Below are positions 1 to 12,731 of a stretch of 64,000 bases of DNA, one piece after another. Location: contig NC_069093.1 of assembly GCF_947172395.1 (NCBI RefSeq), positions 13,489,561-13,553,560 of the forward strand, written 5' to 3'. The notes beneath the pieces were generated by a model. The model was given only the letters and a program-made list of their open reading frames with translations. It did not search any database and had not been told where the DNA came from. The position numbers and the translations under genes were made by a program. Positions within the stretch are counted from its first letter, which is position 1. The number at the start of each line of letters is the position of its first letter. The DNA comes from Bicyclus anynana. Its lineage: Eukaryota; Arthropoda; Insecta; Lepidoptera; Nymphalidae.

Positions 1-75
1 CGTATTTAAAATTTCGAGTATTTTTAGATGAAGTACTTTATCTACCGCACTAGAACCGTGTTGTGCAGTTGTTGT

Positions 76-207
76 CGTCCCCCCACCAGGTGGACTGACG
101 ACATCAAGCTAGTCGCAGGTATTCACTGGATGCAGGCGGCTCAGGATCGTGATGTTTGGAATTCCCTTAAAAAGGTGTATGTCCTGCAGTGGACATCCAT
201 GGGCTGA
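76..207 (+). pseudogene. Non-LTR retrotransposon RT C-terminus, 5'-truncated (RTE-like)
   Basis: Forty-three sense codons and a TGA at 205-207 read in one frame, starting RPPTRWTDDI and ending YVLQWTSMG. This is the conserved tail that follows the reverse transcriptase domain in a widespread arthropod non-LTR family (RTE-like; clade from memory). The motifs AG..WMQAAQDR..W and QWTS.G are all present. Four other fragments of the same family lie at 26028, 28215, 33432 and 38926. Confidence 0.75.
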
Positions 208-328
208 TTAATGGTATTTATTGCATATTTTTTATAGACAATTTACTTAAAGAGTATTAAGATTTACTTAGAAAGCATTGTACTTTCCACAAGCATAGAT
301 GAGTTTCATTGATTTCCTGCAAAATCCA

Positions 329-490
329 CAAAGACATACCGCCAAGTAATTTAGCGCTCCCGTATGATGTCGTGTAGAAACCAAAAGGGGTGTGGATTTT
401 CATCCTTCTCCTAACAAATTAGCCCGCTTCTATCTTAAACATCATCAGGTGAGATTGTAGTCAAGGGCTAATTTGTAAATAATAAAAAAA
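329..490 (+). mobile_element. SINE-1 fragment (body and poly-A tail, head missing)
   Basis: It matches the 3' half of the copies at 52136 and 60691: the ACCGCCAAG block, TGTCGTGTAGAAACC, GGGGTGTGGATTTTCATCC and GATTGTAGTCAAGGGCTAA, ending in an A-run. The tRNA-like head is absent. Confidence 0.8.
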
Positions 491-495
491 ATACG

Positions 496-1590
496 ATGAT
501 GATGACAACTTTATCTCTCAATACCTTTTGCATATCTCGTCCTAGGACTTTAACCAATTACGATACCACTGTAAGTAAGTATGAGTAGGTAACTAGAGAG
601 GCAGTTAGTTACCATAAGAAGCAAGATTTGGTTTTTTCATTATACACAATTATGTTTAACGAGTCCAATATGTGTGGAACATGTTCTCAACCATGTCTCT
701 ATTGGACATTGGCGGACGCGTTTTAACGGTACAACAATTCGGCTTTCTAATTTGATTCGTCGAGGGACTTTTCAAGTACAAGGTACACTCGTTACGTTAT
801 CGGCATCTGATTATCGGGACAGTAATAATTATGGTCAAGCCATGACGCTTCGGTTGTTCAAATAATCGCAAATCATCTCCGGCCGCTGTTCTCGGAAATG
901 CAAATCGGTACTGCTTAAACGTTGTACTTGAACGGTGTTGAAACCGCAGGCCATTCCTCGCGAACAGGCGTTACTTTTTGCGGCGTGTTCAAATCGGAGT
1001 ACTCGTAATTCATACTTCGGTAAATGTCTTGCATAAAGTACACATATTCGAACTAACTGACGTCAGTTTTAATTACAGAGATGAAAGCAATATTGTGCAT
1101 CCTTTTTTACTCACATAATATTATAGCGTGATCCATCTATGACTACTTTGAAATGGGAAACCAAAACCAAAAGACGTAATATTGATTGATTTTCCGCTCC
1201 TGGCACTGCGATATCTATTTTTATCTAATGTATCATACAATCACGTGAAAAAACTACATCTCTATCGTCGCCTTAGTCGCTTTCCAAAAACAAATCCAAA
1301 AACGACTATTGTCTTTGAGTAAAAAGTCCATTGCAATAGTTATGTAATCAGGTAGAGATAATTCTTCAATGTCATTACCAGCTACATCTAATTGCTGTAT
1401 TTGGTAGCGTTTTAAGTTAAAAGAATCGATGTTGTAATATTCTTGTTTCCATTCGCACTGGCCGCGTGTTAACGAGGCGTGCACGGCAACACGGTCAACT
1501 GGAGATTTACTGTATTGTTAGCGAAAACGTTCGGCACCGGCACGCCGAGGCTTTGTGTGGAATTTGAGGAAACGTTGTTTGTATTCTTAT
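496..1590. other. No recognised gene
   Basis: Short open frames at 674-865 (+) and 1254-1484 (-) have somewhat protein-like composition. They have no recognisable domain, splice context or start context, and I treat them as chance. Confidence 0.4.
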
Positions 1591-1890
1591 CGTTCAATAT
1601 TAAAATTCTTCTTTTAAAACAAATAGCAAATTAGGAATTCGGAAATACTAATAAATCTCTAAGAGTATCTAAAAACGTCGTCAAGAGTTCTCTAAAATTA
1701 TCCGAAATCATTGCCTGCCCTCAATGGTAGGTACGCTTGTTCGTTAAATATTAAAATTCTTTTTTTGAAACAAATAGCAAATTAGGAATTCGGAAATACT
1801 AATAAATCTACAAGAGTATCTAAAATCGTCGTCAAGAGTTCTCTTAAATTATCTAGTCGTTAAGGGTTCTCTAATTTCAATGGTAGGTAC
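1591..1890. repeat. Tandem duplication, about 151-bp unit, two copies
   Basis: Copy 1 starts at 1591 and copy 2 at 1742. Both contain AAATAGCAAATTAGGAATTC, CGGAAATACTAATAAATCT, AAGAGTATCTAAAA and CGTCGTCAAGAGTTCTCT, and both end near AATGGTAGGTAC. Divergence is modest, with small indels near the end of copy 2. Confidence 0.85.
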
Positions 1891-4800
1891 TCTCGTATGT
1901 TTGTCGATATCAACTTGTTTTAGTTAAATGGATTTTTATTCTTGATTGACATTTCACCGCCAATAGACAATCAATTGCTTTTATGCTTATGTAGAAGAAG
2001 TTCTAGCGCGCGATATTTAGCACGTTCGTTTATTAAAAAATCGGTATTATAGAAAAAAGCCAATAATAGTTAGGTAATAAATTAGGTACAGGCCTTTAGC
2101 TCTTGATAGAACATCCTTGATTGGTAGGGAGGTAGCTAGCCATAGTCGAAATCTTCTCGAAAGCAGATCTAATGCTAATTTAGAAAATATAAAATACTCA
2201 AATTGCGAATAGAACTCATGAAATCTCTATTGTTATTTAAGGCCTAACCAACTTGAAAGCTCGTAAAACAAAATTACAGTTAGTCCTACTTATACTACTT
2301 AAACTATTGTTAAAAACTAAACAAAATAAACATTAAGTCCTCCAGTTTAATGAATAGCAGGACGACATCATTCATTATTGAGGAATGATTTATGGTTTCG
2401 TAGATGTGGCCTTTGTGGGGTATCAACTTATAATGACCCGCACCCTTCATAGCCGGCGGTGATTTAGGATTATCATACCCTGCTTTCACCTGTGAAGTGA
2501 TGAATAGTCAGAGAACTGGCGACTATTTCTCCAATTTATTTATGCGGCATTGCGACAAACATGACACATTATGTCAGTTACTACAATTTGTAATTATAAA
2601 AAAATATTCCTAGTAAGTGTCATAGTATATTACAAAACAATTTAAAAATGTAATAAATGTAAGATTGTTATCATATATATAATATAAGAATAGCCATGGA
2701 ACGTATTAGAAACCGAAAAATAATTGATATATCCCTTTTTCATCGTCCAACAAAGCAAAACATTGTGCTACGATCAGGTACGACTCTAGATGAGTTAATG
2801 ACATTCGAAACTCTTGATATCATTTTGGCCGCTCACCTTAGTGCTATGAAGCTATAGCCATATACAATTTAAGCGAAAAATCACGACAAAATAGTAATAC
2901 TCAAATTGCTGTCACCTCTACACCTATAACCTCAGCCCCATCCTTGGCTCATGCCATGCTATCGACCTACACAAATCTTTTCCCTTTCATCGCTTTCTCT
3001 TCGTTGTTTACACGAGCATTTTAAAACCCTCTCGTTAAAGTGTCGGCGTAATGATCACGATTTTCGAAAATTTATGTAGCGTACACAATCGATCGGCATT
3101 ATCTGACGACAATTTATTTCCCTGAATCACATATGACGTGAACCGTTCATTTAGCAGTTTGAATCGATATACGTATTTCAATCTCTTTCGATTTTGTCAA
3201 AATCAATTCATTCTATAGTTTAGGATTTTTTTAGTGTGTCTGTCTCATCATATTGAATCATTTAGCATTCTATTTCCTTCCTAAGGTGATAATTAGTATC
3301 ATTGAAGATGATATTTTCATTAAGTTAGTGGAGATTAAGCATAGCTTATTTTAAATTTAATTTTTAAAGAACATATTATGCGTATTTTACTACTCTTATG
3401 TAATTTGTATTATTATTTAAAACTAATTTTGTTTTATCACTATCATAATGAATAGGCAAATTTTTACAATCACCTATTACTTTATTTCGTTGTGTAATTT
3501 TGTGAGACACGATGTTATGTTGTACTTTTACTGAAAAATGAATATTTGTATTCTTTTCAGCAAGTATTTGTATTTTCTAAAAGACTATCTGCTGATGTGC
3601 ACAGAGTTATTTTCATTCCATATATACAATCTTCAAAAATTCTCTTAGCTGCTGTTCTGTTCTAAACTGTACCTTTTCCATTAATACAAAAACACGACCT
3701 AGTGTTGTCTTACGCTAACAGATTTCTCTGCTGATGAATTGCCCGAGCCAGTCCCCCTGTCTCGTTAGCGTTTGTAATCGATTCTTACTTTTTGTCGTGC
3801 CTTGATTATAGCTCGCGTTTAGCGTTATTGGTGTTCGCGTCGCAATCGGTTAATCGAACGCCGATGCCCGGTTAAGATTAATGGACTCTAAGTGTGGTGC
3901 TTTTTGTGCACGACGGTGTATTAAATTAGTGTGCACCACGCATTAATCATTTATTTGTTTAACTTACGTAACTAATTATTGCGAAAGACTTTTTTCTACG
4001 TCCGGGTTTAAATTGAAAATCGCTCAGGCATTCCGTTAGTGGGTAATTAGTTTTAAAATAACGATTTCTTTGAATTTGTACAATGTGAGTTGATTTCACT
4101 TCAGAGTTTCAAACACCTATCATATTTTCAATAATAGATCAATGATAGAATTGTTTTTAATTATTTTTTTTTTCTCTTCTTTCTCCTCGCATATGATGAT
4201 TTCTAGTACATACGACATCACTTGGATTTTTATTTTTTTGTTTAGTGTCATGATCGATATGTTAAAAATGACTTTATGTTTGGTGACCATTTGACAGCAA
4301 ATAATTTTAAATCCTACTCATAACCTTTTTTTCAATTATTATTAACTAATTTTATTAAATCTAGTTCTTGGCGTACCGACTTTAAGTTTATTTTAACTTT
4401 ATACACGATTTGGATACATGGTACCGGAAAGGCTGTCCATAAAGTTTTTTATATTTATTTATTTCTTCAAGTTTGAACCGAGTCATTGTACTCCTAGTAC
4501 CTAAACTTATCAGTACAAATTGTTCTACTCGACACGGTCAAGTGTATTTATAATGGTAGGTAAGTATGGTGTCACTGATAAATGGCACTAAATAACTTTC
4601 TTTGTTCTTTTAGTCATGCTAACGGTCCGGTCGCATTGATTCCGGTTGACCTTAGCTCTTGAGATATTTATGACTCGTTCGCTATGTTCGCAAAATGAAC
4701 ACTAATATTTAAGTTTATGATATATGTTATTATGATCTGTGTGCAGTAGTCTGACCCAACAATATCAGATGTCAAGCAATTTAATGTACAGAATAATCAA

Positions 4801-5859
4801 GTCTTGTCTTTTAACAAATTTCTATGTTCAGACTCTATGTTTACGGTGTTATTTGTAGTGAGACTTTGTAATAATTTAAGAGATTAACCAAATCAAAAAA
4901 TACAGATAAATAAAAGTTTAACAGTTATTAGTAACGCTCTGAAGACTTAACTTTTTTCATTTTTTTTTTTTTGTTATCATATTTTTTTAGTAATAAAATA
5001 TCTTCTAGCTCTACGTACCTAAACAAATCTGTTTGCTACCCTCACTTTATGTCAACAATGTTCTTGTCTTTGTTTTACAATTGGACCTGGCCTGGGTTTC
5101 ATGAAAAGATTTACAACTTCTAAATCAGCTTATTTATCAACATCATTAATATTCGCAATGATCAGTCTATAGAAATTCTTTCTCTACAGGTTGTCTGGAT
5201 GCATTTGAGCTTCTTACTTTTATTTCTTTAATTACTATTTCTTACGTAGCTAGTCTTCTGCATTTTTTATTTTATAACTTTTTTTATTTTTGCTACAAAT
5301 ACTTATTTCTATACTATTACAAAACCATAATATTTTATTTTGTTTTCGACCGATTTAAACTGATATAATTGTTTGAATTTTATGATTAACAATCATTGCT
5401 TTACCATACAAATCAAACATCTACAAACCAACACATCTGTAAAAGATTAATAAAAGATTTCAGAGAACGTGAAAACAATAAAATAAAAACGAAAAACGAA
5501 CGAAATATTATATATGCTATACAAAATTCCACTGCCTTTATTCCGAATTCCTTCTTTGTGAGGAAACAAAGGGTCGAAATCATTGTGGCGTTACACAAAG
5601 TTGGGTGATATTAAACCTCCTCGTGGAAAACTCGCGCGTACCAAATGCTCATGGAAATCGCGTTGTCAATGGTTAAAGTTTACTCGCATCGAGTAGCGCG
5701 ATGGAGGCGATAAACCCGCCATATACGGACCACACACGCTCGCTGCAACACGAACTTAAGGTGGACGCAGATGTTTAAAACGCAACTGACATGATAACCT
5801 AAACTCATTAGCCACCACGGTCAAGGGCCCAGACAAAAAACCGAGAAGTCACGGATTTG
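1891..5859. other. AT-rich DNA, no gene or mobile element recognised
   Basis: There are long A/T runs and no sustained coding character. A less AT-rich part at about 3720-3950 has imperfect inverted GTGGTGC/GCACCAC words. A TAG/GTAAGT at 4559-4565 lacks a pyrimidine tract and is not a credible splice site. Confidence 0.4.
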
Positions 5860-6101
5860 AAACTCTGGCTGGTGATTTTGGCTAGTGGGAGGCTTCGGCC
5901 GTGGCTAGTTACCACCCTGCCGACAAAGACGTACCGCCAAGCGATTTAGCGTTCCGGTACGATGTCGTGTAGAAACTGAAAGGGGTGTGTATTGTCATCC
6001 TACTCCTAACAAGTTAGCACGCTTCCATCTTGGATTGCATCATCACTTACCATCAGGTGAGGTTGTAGTCAAGGGCTAACTTGTACAGAATAAAAAAAAA
6101 A
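5860..6101 (+). mobile_element. SINE-1 copy with decayed head, poly-A tail
   Basis: The body is intact from GTGGGAGGCTTCGGCCGTGG through AAGGGCTAACTTGTACAGAA, then an A-run ending at 6101. The tRNA-like head just upstream has diverged beyond recognition. Confidence 0.85.
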
Positions 6102-7937
6102 GTACCCCTCAATTTCAACTAATGTCGTACGAACTCTTACTCCTTACACTGTCTTTACGATTAGTGAGAGGGGAATGGGATTATTGTTCATAATTATAAA
6201 ATAATGGCTATTATTTTTTAAAACAAAAGCAGTCACATTCCACTTGCTTTAGTTAGTTATCAGAAACTAAACTTAAACTTAGATATTGTCTTGCAGTACG
6301 GTGGTAGATGAAGAAATGACGTGCTTTAAAAACCGTAAAGTTTATAGTAATTAATACATTTTATATAAATCTTAGTTCTCTAATGAAAACTTAAGCGGGC
6401 TATCTTTTAATTGTATTAAGCTTAATTCTCGCTCTTTCCTTAAAAATCTGATGTAAATAAATGTCGTCAAACAACTTGTTCAACTGGAGAGTAATTTGAA
6501 TCAATGTCGATATTTTAATTAAAATAATAAGTAAGAATACATGGAGTATCAATATTGCGTCATTAACCTCATTTATTTGTACACAGTAGTGCAAGATACT
6601 CGTTCTGAACAGTAGTATGTTCGAGTATAACCCAATTTTGTAACAAGCACTTGAATGATTATGAATTACCTCTTTTTATATCGTTTTCCACTTGACACAA
6701 TTTTTGAACATTGTATTGTAATAGTTAACTTCAATATTTAAGAAAGCTAATTTGTATATTTAATCATATTTGCAACAAAAACACTACACCTCAATATTAA
6801 AATACCAAAATATTGCTAGTTTAATTGAAAATACTGCTCGTCAAATATACTGATAGCCACGAAAGGTCCATATGAAGAGGCAATTTGAATTTTTTGAATT
6901 TTACAAATATACATAAATAGTTAAATACTTATATAATGAAATAATATAATATGGTTATATATATGAAAAATAAAAATATTTATAAACTTGAAAAAAAATA
7001 ACACAACCACAACAATAATTATTTAATTACTTTTCGTCAAATAAACCGAATACAGACAGACAAAAGGCATCTTAGTTCGATATTAATACAGTCATTGCTT
7101 TATACATATTTTTTGTATATTTTGTAAATAACATTTACTAAATATAAAACAATTTTCTTACTTCTACTTTTTCAACAGTATAAATTATCCTAAGCATAAT
7201 ATAGTCGTAAAATTATTTATTCTGCCCTCAGCAGTTTTTGTGAGTCGTTTGAATTAATTATTCCCTCTTTTTAGTCTAAAGTAATTCTTTTTTATGTTTA
7301 TCGAACAGTCCAAATTGCAAAAAAAAAACAGTTAGTTTCAAAGATTAGCGTAAACAGACCGAACATATGTAAAAAATAAATGAAAAACAGTAGCGTATAT
7401 ATCTTTCTGAAATGTAATCCTTCGGTCATCCTCTTAAACTTTATGCAAGTATGTTTGGCTTTCTTCTTTTTAGTTTACTGAGGCGTTAGTAAATATAGTT
7501 CAGCTTCTACCTTTATCTGTTGATCTTTTGCACTGTATAGCCACTGCACTCACCGGTCCGAAGCCGTGACTGTCTGGCGAGTACGTCTTATATTCTATTC
7601 ATGCCACAAATACGCTATATTTTCATAAATTATTTAGAACAGCGTCTGTACTCATTATTTCTGATTTATAGGTTCCCGATAATGTCACTTATGCGTGCCA
7701 AAAGTAGCTTTCTAGTAAACTCTCTCAACTGTCTCCAACATAATAAGGTTACCTTTTCTGAAGTTCTATTTTATCCTTTATCATAAACAGATAGGAAGTC
7801 ACACTTCAAAACAAAATATAGTTTCACAAATATGATTTAAAATATGAAATGGATTTTTACCAGTGGATGCTCCAATCTCATAATTCTTATTTTATACCAA
7901 AGTAGTACTAATCGTAATGTAAAATTAGCTTAAATTT
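6102..7937. other. AT-rich DNA, no gene recognised
   Basis: No sustained coding frame, no repeat shared with other parts of the window and no notable inverted repeat was seen. Confidence 0.4.
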
Positions 7938-8126
7938 ACTAGCCAACAAGTTTCATCCGATAATTCCCGTTGCAGTGAGAATACAGGATCAAAATATATA
8001 GCTTATTACCCTCAAAAATAACGTGACTTTTTAGTGATAAAAGATTTTTCTAAATCGGTTCAATAGATCCAGAGATTACCTCCTACAATACCACAAAGTT
8101 TACCTCTTTCTAATATTAGTATAGAT
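7938..8126 (+). mobile_element. Short retroelement end, 'TAGAT-end' repeat (subtype a)
   Basis: It begins ACTAGCCAAC and ends CTAATATTAGTATAGAT. Internal blocks AATCGGTT.A.TAGATCC, GAGATTACC.CCTACAA and TTTACCTCTTT recur at 25722, 35453 and 57527. I interpret these as truncated 3' ends of a non-LTR element, a common lepidopteran repeat. Confidence 0.75.
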
Positions 8127-8647
8127 AAAACTTGTTGAGCCAATGACTTTGGTAATTGGTGTTGCAATTGACTAATTTTCGCACATTACACCAGCTTACT
8201 GCCTGTTCATTGATACAAAAACGCCATTGTACCTAGGAAATACCACCATCGAAGTCCATATCCATTAGCGCCATTCTATCAATATTGACAAAAACGCATT
8301 TTCTTTCGAAAGTAGGAAGGTAGAGTTCGAGTGAACTACAAATATTTCCGTATCAACATTCCTGTCATTCATTAAAAGGATTTCCAAATTAGCTCTTTTG
8401 ATTTGTGGAAGCCCAATCCGGCTTCCTGTTTCGGCGTTAAAACGGGCTGTTCAAACATGTCCTTCAACGTTTGAGATGTTTAGTTTCGACTGGAGTGGTG
8501 CATGCTTATTTGAGTGTTTTTATTCTGCTTCCAAATTAAAAACTTTCATACGATTTCATATTATTATGACCTTTGGGAATATTACTATAGCATTTTGAAA
8601 CTGATGATTTATTGATTTAATGAAAAATTAACTATATTTAGAATCCT

Positions 8648-8990
8648 ATCCTACTAATATTATAAAGGCGAGAGTTTGTATGGATGTTTAGATGTTTGTT
8701 ACTCTTTAACGCCGCTACTACTGAAGATTAAACTACTCTGGATTAAAATATAGGCTACTTTTTATCCCGAAAAATCCATGGTTTTCCGATATTTGCGAAA
8801 ACTGATGATTTTAATGATATGAATGTTTGTTAGTCTTTCACGCCTCGACTACTTAACTGAATTAGCTGAAATTTGGTATTGAGATATATTATAGCAGGGA
8901 TTAACACATTGGCTACTTTTTATCCCGGAAAAATCCATGGTTCCCGAGGGATTTGTGAAAAACTAAATTCCGCGCGAGCGTCCGCTAGTA
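8648..8990 (-). mobile_element. Short repeat of the same terminal class, inverted, with an internal duplication
   Basis: On the + strand it opens with CTACTAATATTATAAAG, the complement of the TAGAT-end, and closes with GCGTCCGCTAGTA. The block from ATGTTTGTTACTCTTTAACG to ATCCATGG recurs in diverged form from ATGTTTGTTAGTCTTTCACG to a second ATCCATGG, so about 130 bp is present twice. Confidence 0.7.
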
Positions 8991-11900
8991 AAATTATAAA
9001 ATACTCATCAATTGTATAAATGTCTACCTTTTAATAAAATAATCCTGTAGGTAAATGGACTACTTAGAATAAGAATCTGCGAGGACGAGTATAAAAATTA
9101 CATTATGGGTGTAATATTATCTACTGATGACTTAGGTTGAGAAATACATATTGTCACCACTACAGTCGCATAGTACGCTTTTATTATTTCAATGTTCAAG
9201 AGAATTGGGGTCCAGTGTTCTAGTAAAATATTTACGACGGTCACATATTTAGTTTGAAGAGAATAAAATAAAAGTAGAAACACACTACGAATAGTGCGAT
9301 ACAGTCATAAATTCACGAAGAAATCCAAATAAAAAAACCATCGCCGCGTCACATTGCGTCACATCATACGGTTTCCCGCCATTTTACGATGACATAAGGT
9401 GACACCGTTTGACGTGAATTGCTCCGGGAGTCTTCCTAGTGCATAAACCATTTGTATAATAGGATGGTGACACGCTATGATGTATCCACCACGCGATGTT
9501 ACAATGACCCTATTTAGCGGCAACTTACTTATACTTAGTGAAATTCATGTCGAACTATATTTAGTTAGACGACTACTATCATATTAACAATATCACTCGT
9601 TTGTCTGTCTGAATGCTTACCGCAAAAAAACCCAATTAATTGCATTTAATTTGGATTTACCTAAAGGGCCGAGAAATGCTTATGGCAGGTTTAGCTGTGA
9701 AATTAGACTGAAATATTACAATATTTCTTGATGAGGTCTTCGTCGAAAAGATGATGTAAACTAAAAGTTATTAAATTATTTCTTATACTTGTAATATAGA
9801 CAGGGCGCGTTTCCTCCTCCTCTTTTTGTAAATCCTCGTAGCATCAATTTGAAGTTACATTACTTTACAATATTGTAAAAATATCTTGTAGATAATTAAA
9901 AATAACTTTTTTGTTGTTTAAAATCAATTTAAATAGCTTTGATATTGTCGCTGTCATCATAATAAAATCACCGTCAAGAGTGTTTGGGTAATGGGTGGGT
10001 TTATGTCCATGGCGTAATACTCTGGCAATCTTTTAAACGTTCTGACAAATTCCGTGCTTATTTGGTTCTGGTTCATTCACTTCGACAAGTGTAACCTTTT
10101 TGTGGCACTTCTTTTGCACTTTTCAACGCCACGTACCCTTTTCACGGAATTAAAGGTGACATTCCGTTTCTGTTAACTCGCTTTTATCAGATAAGAGTGG
10201 GGTTCATTCGGTAAAAGTGAACGAAACAATTGATAGCGTTATATTGTTTTGCTATTTATTGTTATTGTTTACGTAGTCTTGATTTCTATTGAATTTATGA
10301 CGATAAATTCACAAGACACTTCATTTTAATCTATTAAGATTATAACGAAGTCATAAACATCATCTTCGTTTTCTTGTTTTTATTTATTGTAGAATCTTAA
10401 GATATTTTATTTTTCTATTATCCAAATTCTCAAGTCTGTTCTCTGACAATCTTATTTATTCTTTAGCGATAACTTTTGAATATTTCTATCATTCTAAATT
10501 AATATAAGTTCTACGTTCTACAATTTTTTGAGCGAATTTTCTTGTCTGTTACATTCAATGTAATTGCTTGGAAACGAACATAGAAGTTACCGACTTAATT
10601 AAATGAGGATGTTCAACCACGATCTAGAATAGGTCAAATCCGTTTTTAACGACCGAAGCAGGAAGTCCTAATTCTTTAATTGTTTGGAAAACATCGTTGA
10701 GCCAATAAGAAGCATATGGGTGTGGTTCCTTGTCGTTCCAAACTCATCAGTGAATACTTTTATTTTTACTTTAGATCCTAATAGTTGATTTCTTTGTCGT
10801 TGTTTTAACTTTTTCTATTTACAATTTTCTGATGATACAATCAATGATGATTGAAGTATCACGGCCAATAATAATTAGTTACTTAATCATTACTTACAAT
10901 AGTTTCTGAGAGCAGCTCAAATAAACACAATCTCAGCACAATACGGCACTTTAATTTGTTTACATATTATGTGTATAGAATATGTAATCTATTCTAAGAA
11001 ACAGAGTGTTTATAGGAGCTATCATAGACAATTAACTACTTGAAATGTTGTTGCGGCGAAGTCGTTGTACGAATTGCGTATTATTTAAAAGCCTCTTCAA
11101 ACTGTTCTTGAAACTAAGACTAAGTGATTAGATAACATAAATGATTAATTTGTACTGCGTTAGAAGGGTAATGTTTTTGACTTGCTTTTTATGTATGAGG
11201 TTTTTATGTACCAATATTTTGAAGAGCTACTTATTGAGAGTGTTACAGATATTTTATTTAATGAAAGTAAATAAAATACTGCATACTATATTAGAGTTAA
11301 GTACTAGTATCATTATTTTACAAGGGATGTTAAAAGAAGAACAGCGCATTAAAAAAGGGAAATCATGATTATTTTATGTCTGATTGTCTAACATATTGAA
11401 TTAAATTGTTCGTTGTGATCTGACGTAAAGAAAAAGTTAAGTACTTTGTTGAAAACCAAATGACACTCTGTTGAAACTACGGGCATACGGATTAATAGAA
11501 AAGCTTATTATAAATAATTTAATTTGAGCGCTAACAATACCTCCCAATGCAAACTCTTGTACCATACCGATTGCCTTCACAAATTCAAAAGACCAACTAA
11601 TCGTTCCGTTTAGGAAAGCAAATTATATTACGTTGTTTCAACATAAGTTGGACAAGTCACGATATTGTAAATGTTGAACGAGCGACCCACACGCAAATTT
11701 TACGCTAAGTAACCGTAATAGGCGTCGACCCCCCAAAGATAATCCTCAATGTCACTAGCTAACTGTTCAAGTGTTCAAGGTACAGTCAATTACGTAACCA
11801 ATGGAATTCTCGATGGGACATTCGACTCTGTAACTTGTAAGTAAATTCTGAAGTTAATTATTTCTAAAGCCTTGTGTACATTTCCAAGTCAACGAACTTA

Positions 11901-12063
11901 ACAATGGTCTTGCTTTAATATGACATATTTGAAAGGAGCTATTAAATATAAATGATAAGCCATATTTTAATCACTGAACTGGCCTACGCCAATATCAATT
12001 TGTAACTGAAGACCACGGAGAAACACTACAACAGACTATTAGCCTTTTAATAAATAGTAGGAA
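8991..12063. other. AT-rich DNA upstream of the coding exon, nothing recognised
   Basis: I saw no mobile element, RNA gene or coding exon. The open frame at 11141-11368 (+) has no supporting context. Confidence 0.4.
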
Positions 12064-12090
12064 ACACCATGATCTCTGTGATCATGGTGT
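12064..12090. repeat. Perfect 11-bp hairpin, ACACCATGATC with 5-nt loop
   Basis: ACACCATGATC (12064-12074), loop TCTGT, then GATCATGGTGT (12080-12090). It lies 110 bp before the start codon, either in a 5' leader or at the end of an upstream intron. Confidence 0.8.
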
Positions 12091-12170
12091 GATCTGTGTA
12101 AATAGTCAATGCAAGCCAAGATGATCGGACGCCTGTGGTATCAAATGCTAAACCGAAGCATTTCTTCACC

Positions 12171-12199
12171 AGGTTGCTACTAAGGGACAAAACTGAAAA
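12171..12199 (+). other. Probable 3' splice site and short 5' UTR before the start codon
   Basis: A pyrimidine-rich run (TTTCTTCACC) is followed by AG at 12171-12172, with a branch-like CTAAAC about 20 bases upstream. If used, the exon begins at 12173 and has 27 bases of 5' UTR before the ATG. The alternative is that transcription starts just upstream and this is plain 5' UTR. Transcript data would decide. Confidence 0.45.
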
Positions 12200-12731
12200 A
12201 TGACAATTGATAAAGCTGGTCGCCCACCAGCGCCACGTCGTACGTCGACATACAGAAGCTACGACGAGCTCGGTATTATAGATAGAGGAAGACCTTTACG
12301 ATATCGCCATGGAGGCGTCGAAGATTTATCAGGAATAGAACATTTGCGTTACAGATCCTACGGAGCCAACGACATGGATAACATAACTGTTATAAGCTCT
12401 GAGGAGTTACCCAAACCTAAACGAAAGACTATGGAGGGTTTGGCTAGTGGATTCAGAAGGACATTTTCTGTTCGTAGCAGACGGGAACCCGAGGGGATTC
12501 CTATGGACACTTTCAGTGTGACTTGTGAGGAAAATTTTGCAACTGTCAGAGGTGCGCCGTTCGGTAGACGCAGATCTCTGTCTAGGGATCGAGGATCTTC
12601 GTTGTTAGGAAGGAGTTCTTCAGAGGGAGACGTGAGAATACCTCTTCCTCGCGCTCCACCTGCCAACCCGACTCCTAGATTGCACCGTTGTCTCCGCGCC
12701 TTGGGAGGAAGCTGGAAGAACCTTCTATTAT
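12200..12731 (+). CDS. First coding exon of an unrecognised Arg/Ser-rich protein (177 residues plus split codon)
   Basis: This is the only host coding exon I can support. The ATG at 12200 has A at -3 and an in-frame TGA directly upstream (12194-12196), so it is the first possible start. The frame stays open for 177 codons and ends with one base of codon 178 at a GTGAGT donor, so the intron is phase 1. The product is basic and low in complexity, with no signal peptide or membrane segment. There is a Pro/Arg start (GRPPAPRRTSTYRSY, residues 7-21) and a near-repeat LRYRHGG / LRYRSYG (33-39, 49-55). Basic Ser/Thr clusters that could be phosphorylated are RRTS (13-16), RRTFS (86-90) and GRRRSLSRD (122-130). 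A Pro-rich stretch (148-159) precedes a more ordered end, LHRCLRALGGSWKNLLL (161-177). It looks like a disordered cytoplasmic or regulatory N-terminus leading into a folded region encoded downstream. I do not recognise the family. The antisense open frame at 12358-12768 is a shadow. Confidence 0.8.

Noticed and set aside
421..470. CATCAGGTGAGATT as a splice junction motif
   Set aside because: It is part of the SINE-1 body and recurs in every SINE-1 copy.
674..865. 63-codon plus-strand frame (TTIRLSNLIRRGTFQ...)
   Set aside because: No recognised motif and no convincing acceptor or donor at the ends.
1254..1484. 76-codon minus-strand frame with fairly protein-like composition
   Set aside because: It could be a relic exon, but no family, splice site or duplicated copy supports it. 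A protein search of this stretch would settle it.
4553..4566. TAG/GTAAGT at 4559 as another recursive splice site
   Set aside because: The preceding bases (TATAATGG) give no pyrimidine tract, and it lies upstream of the coding exon.
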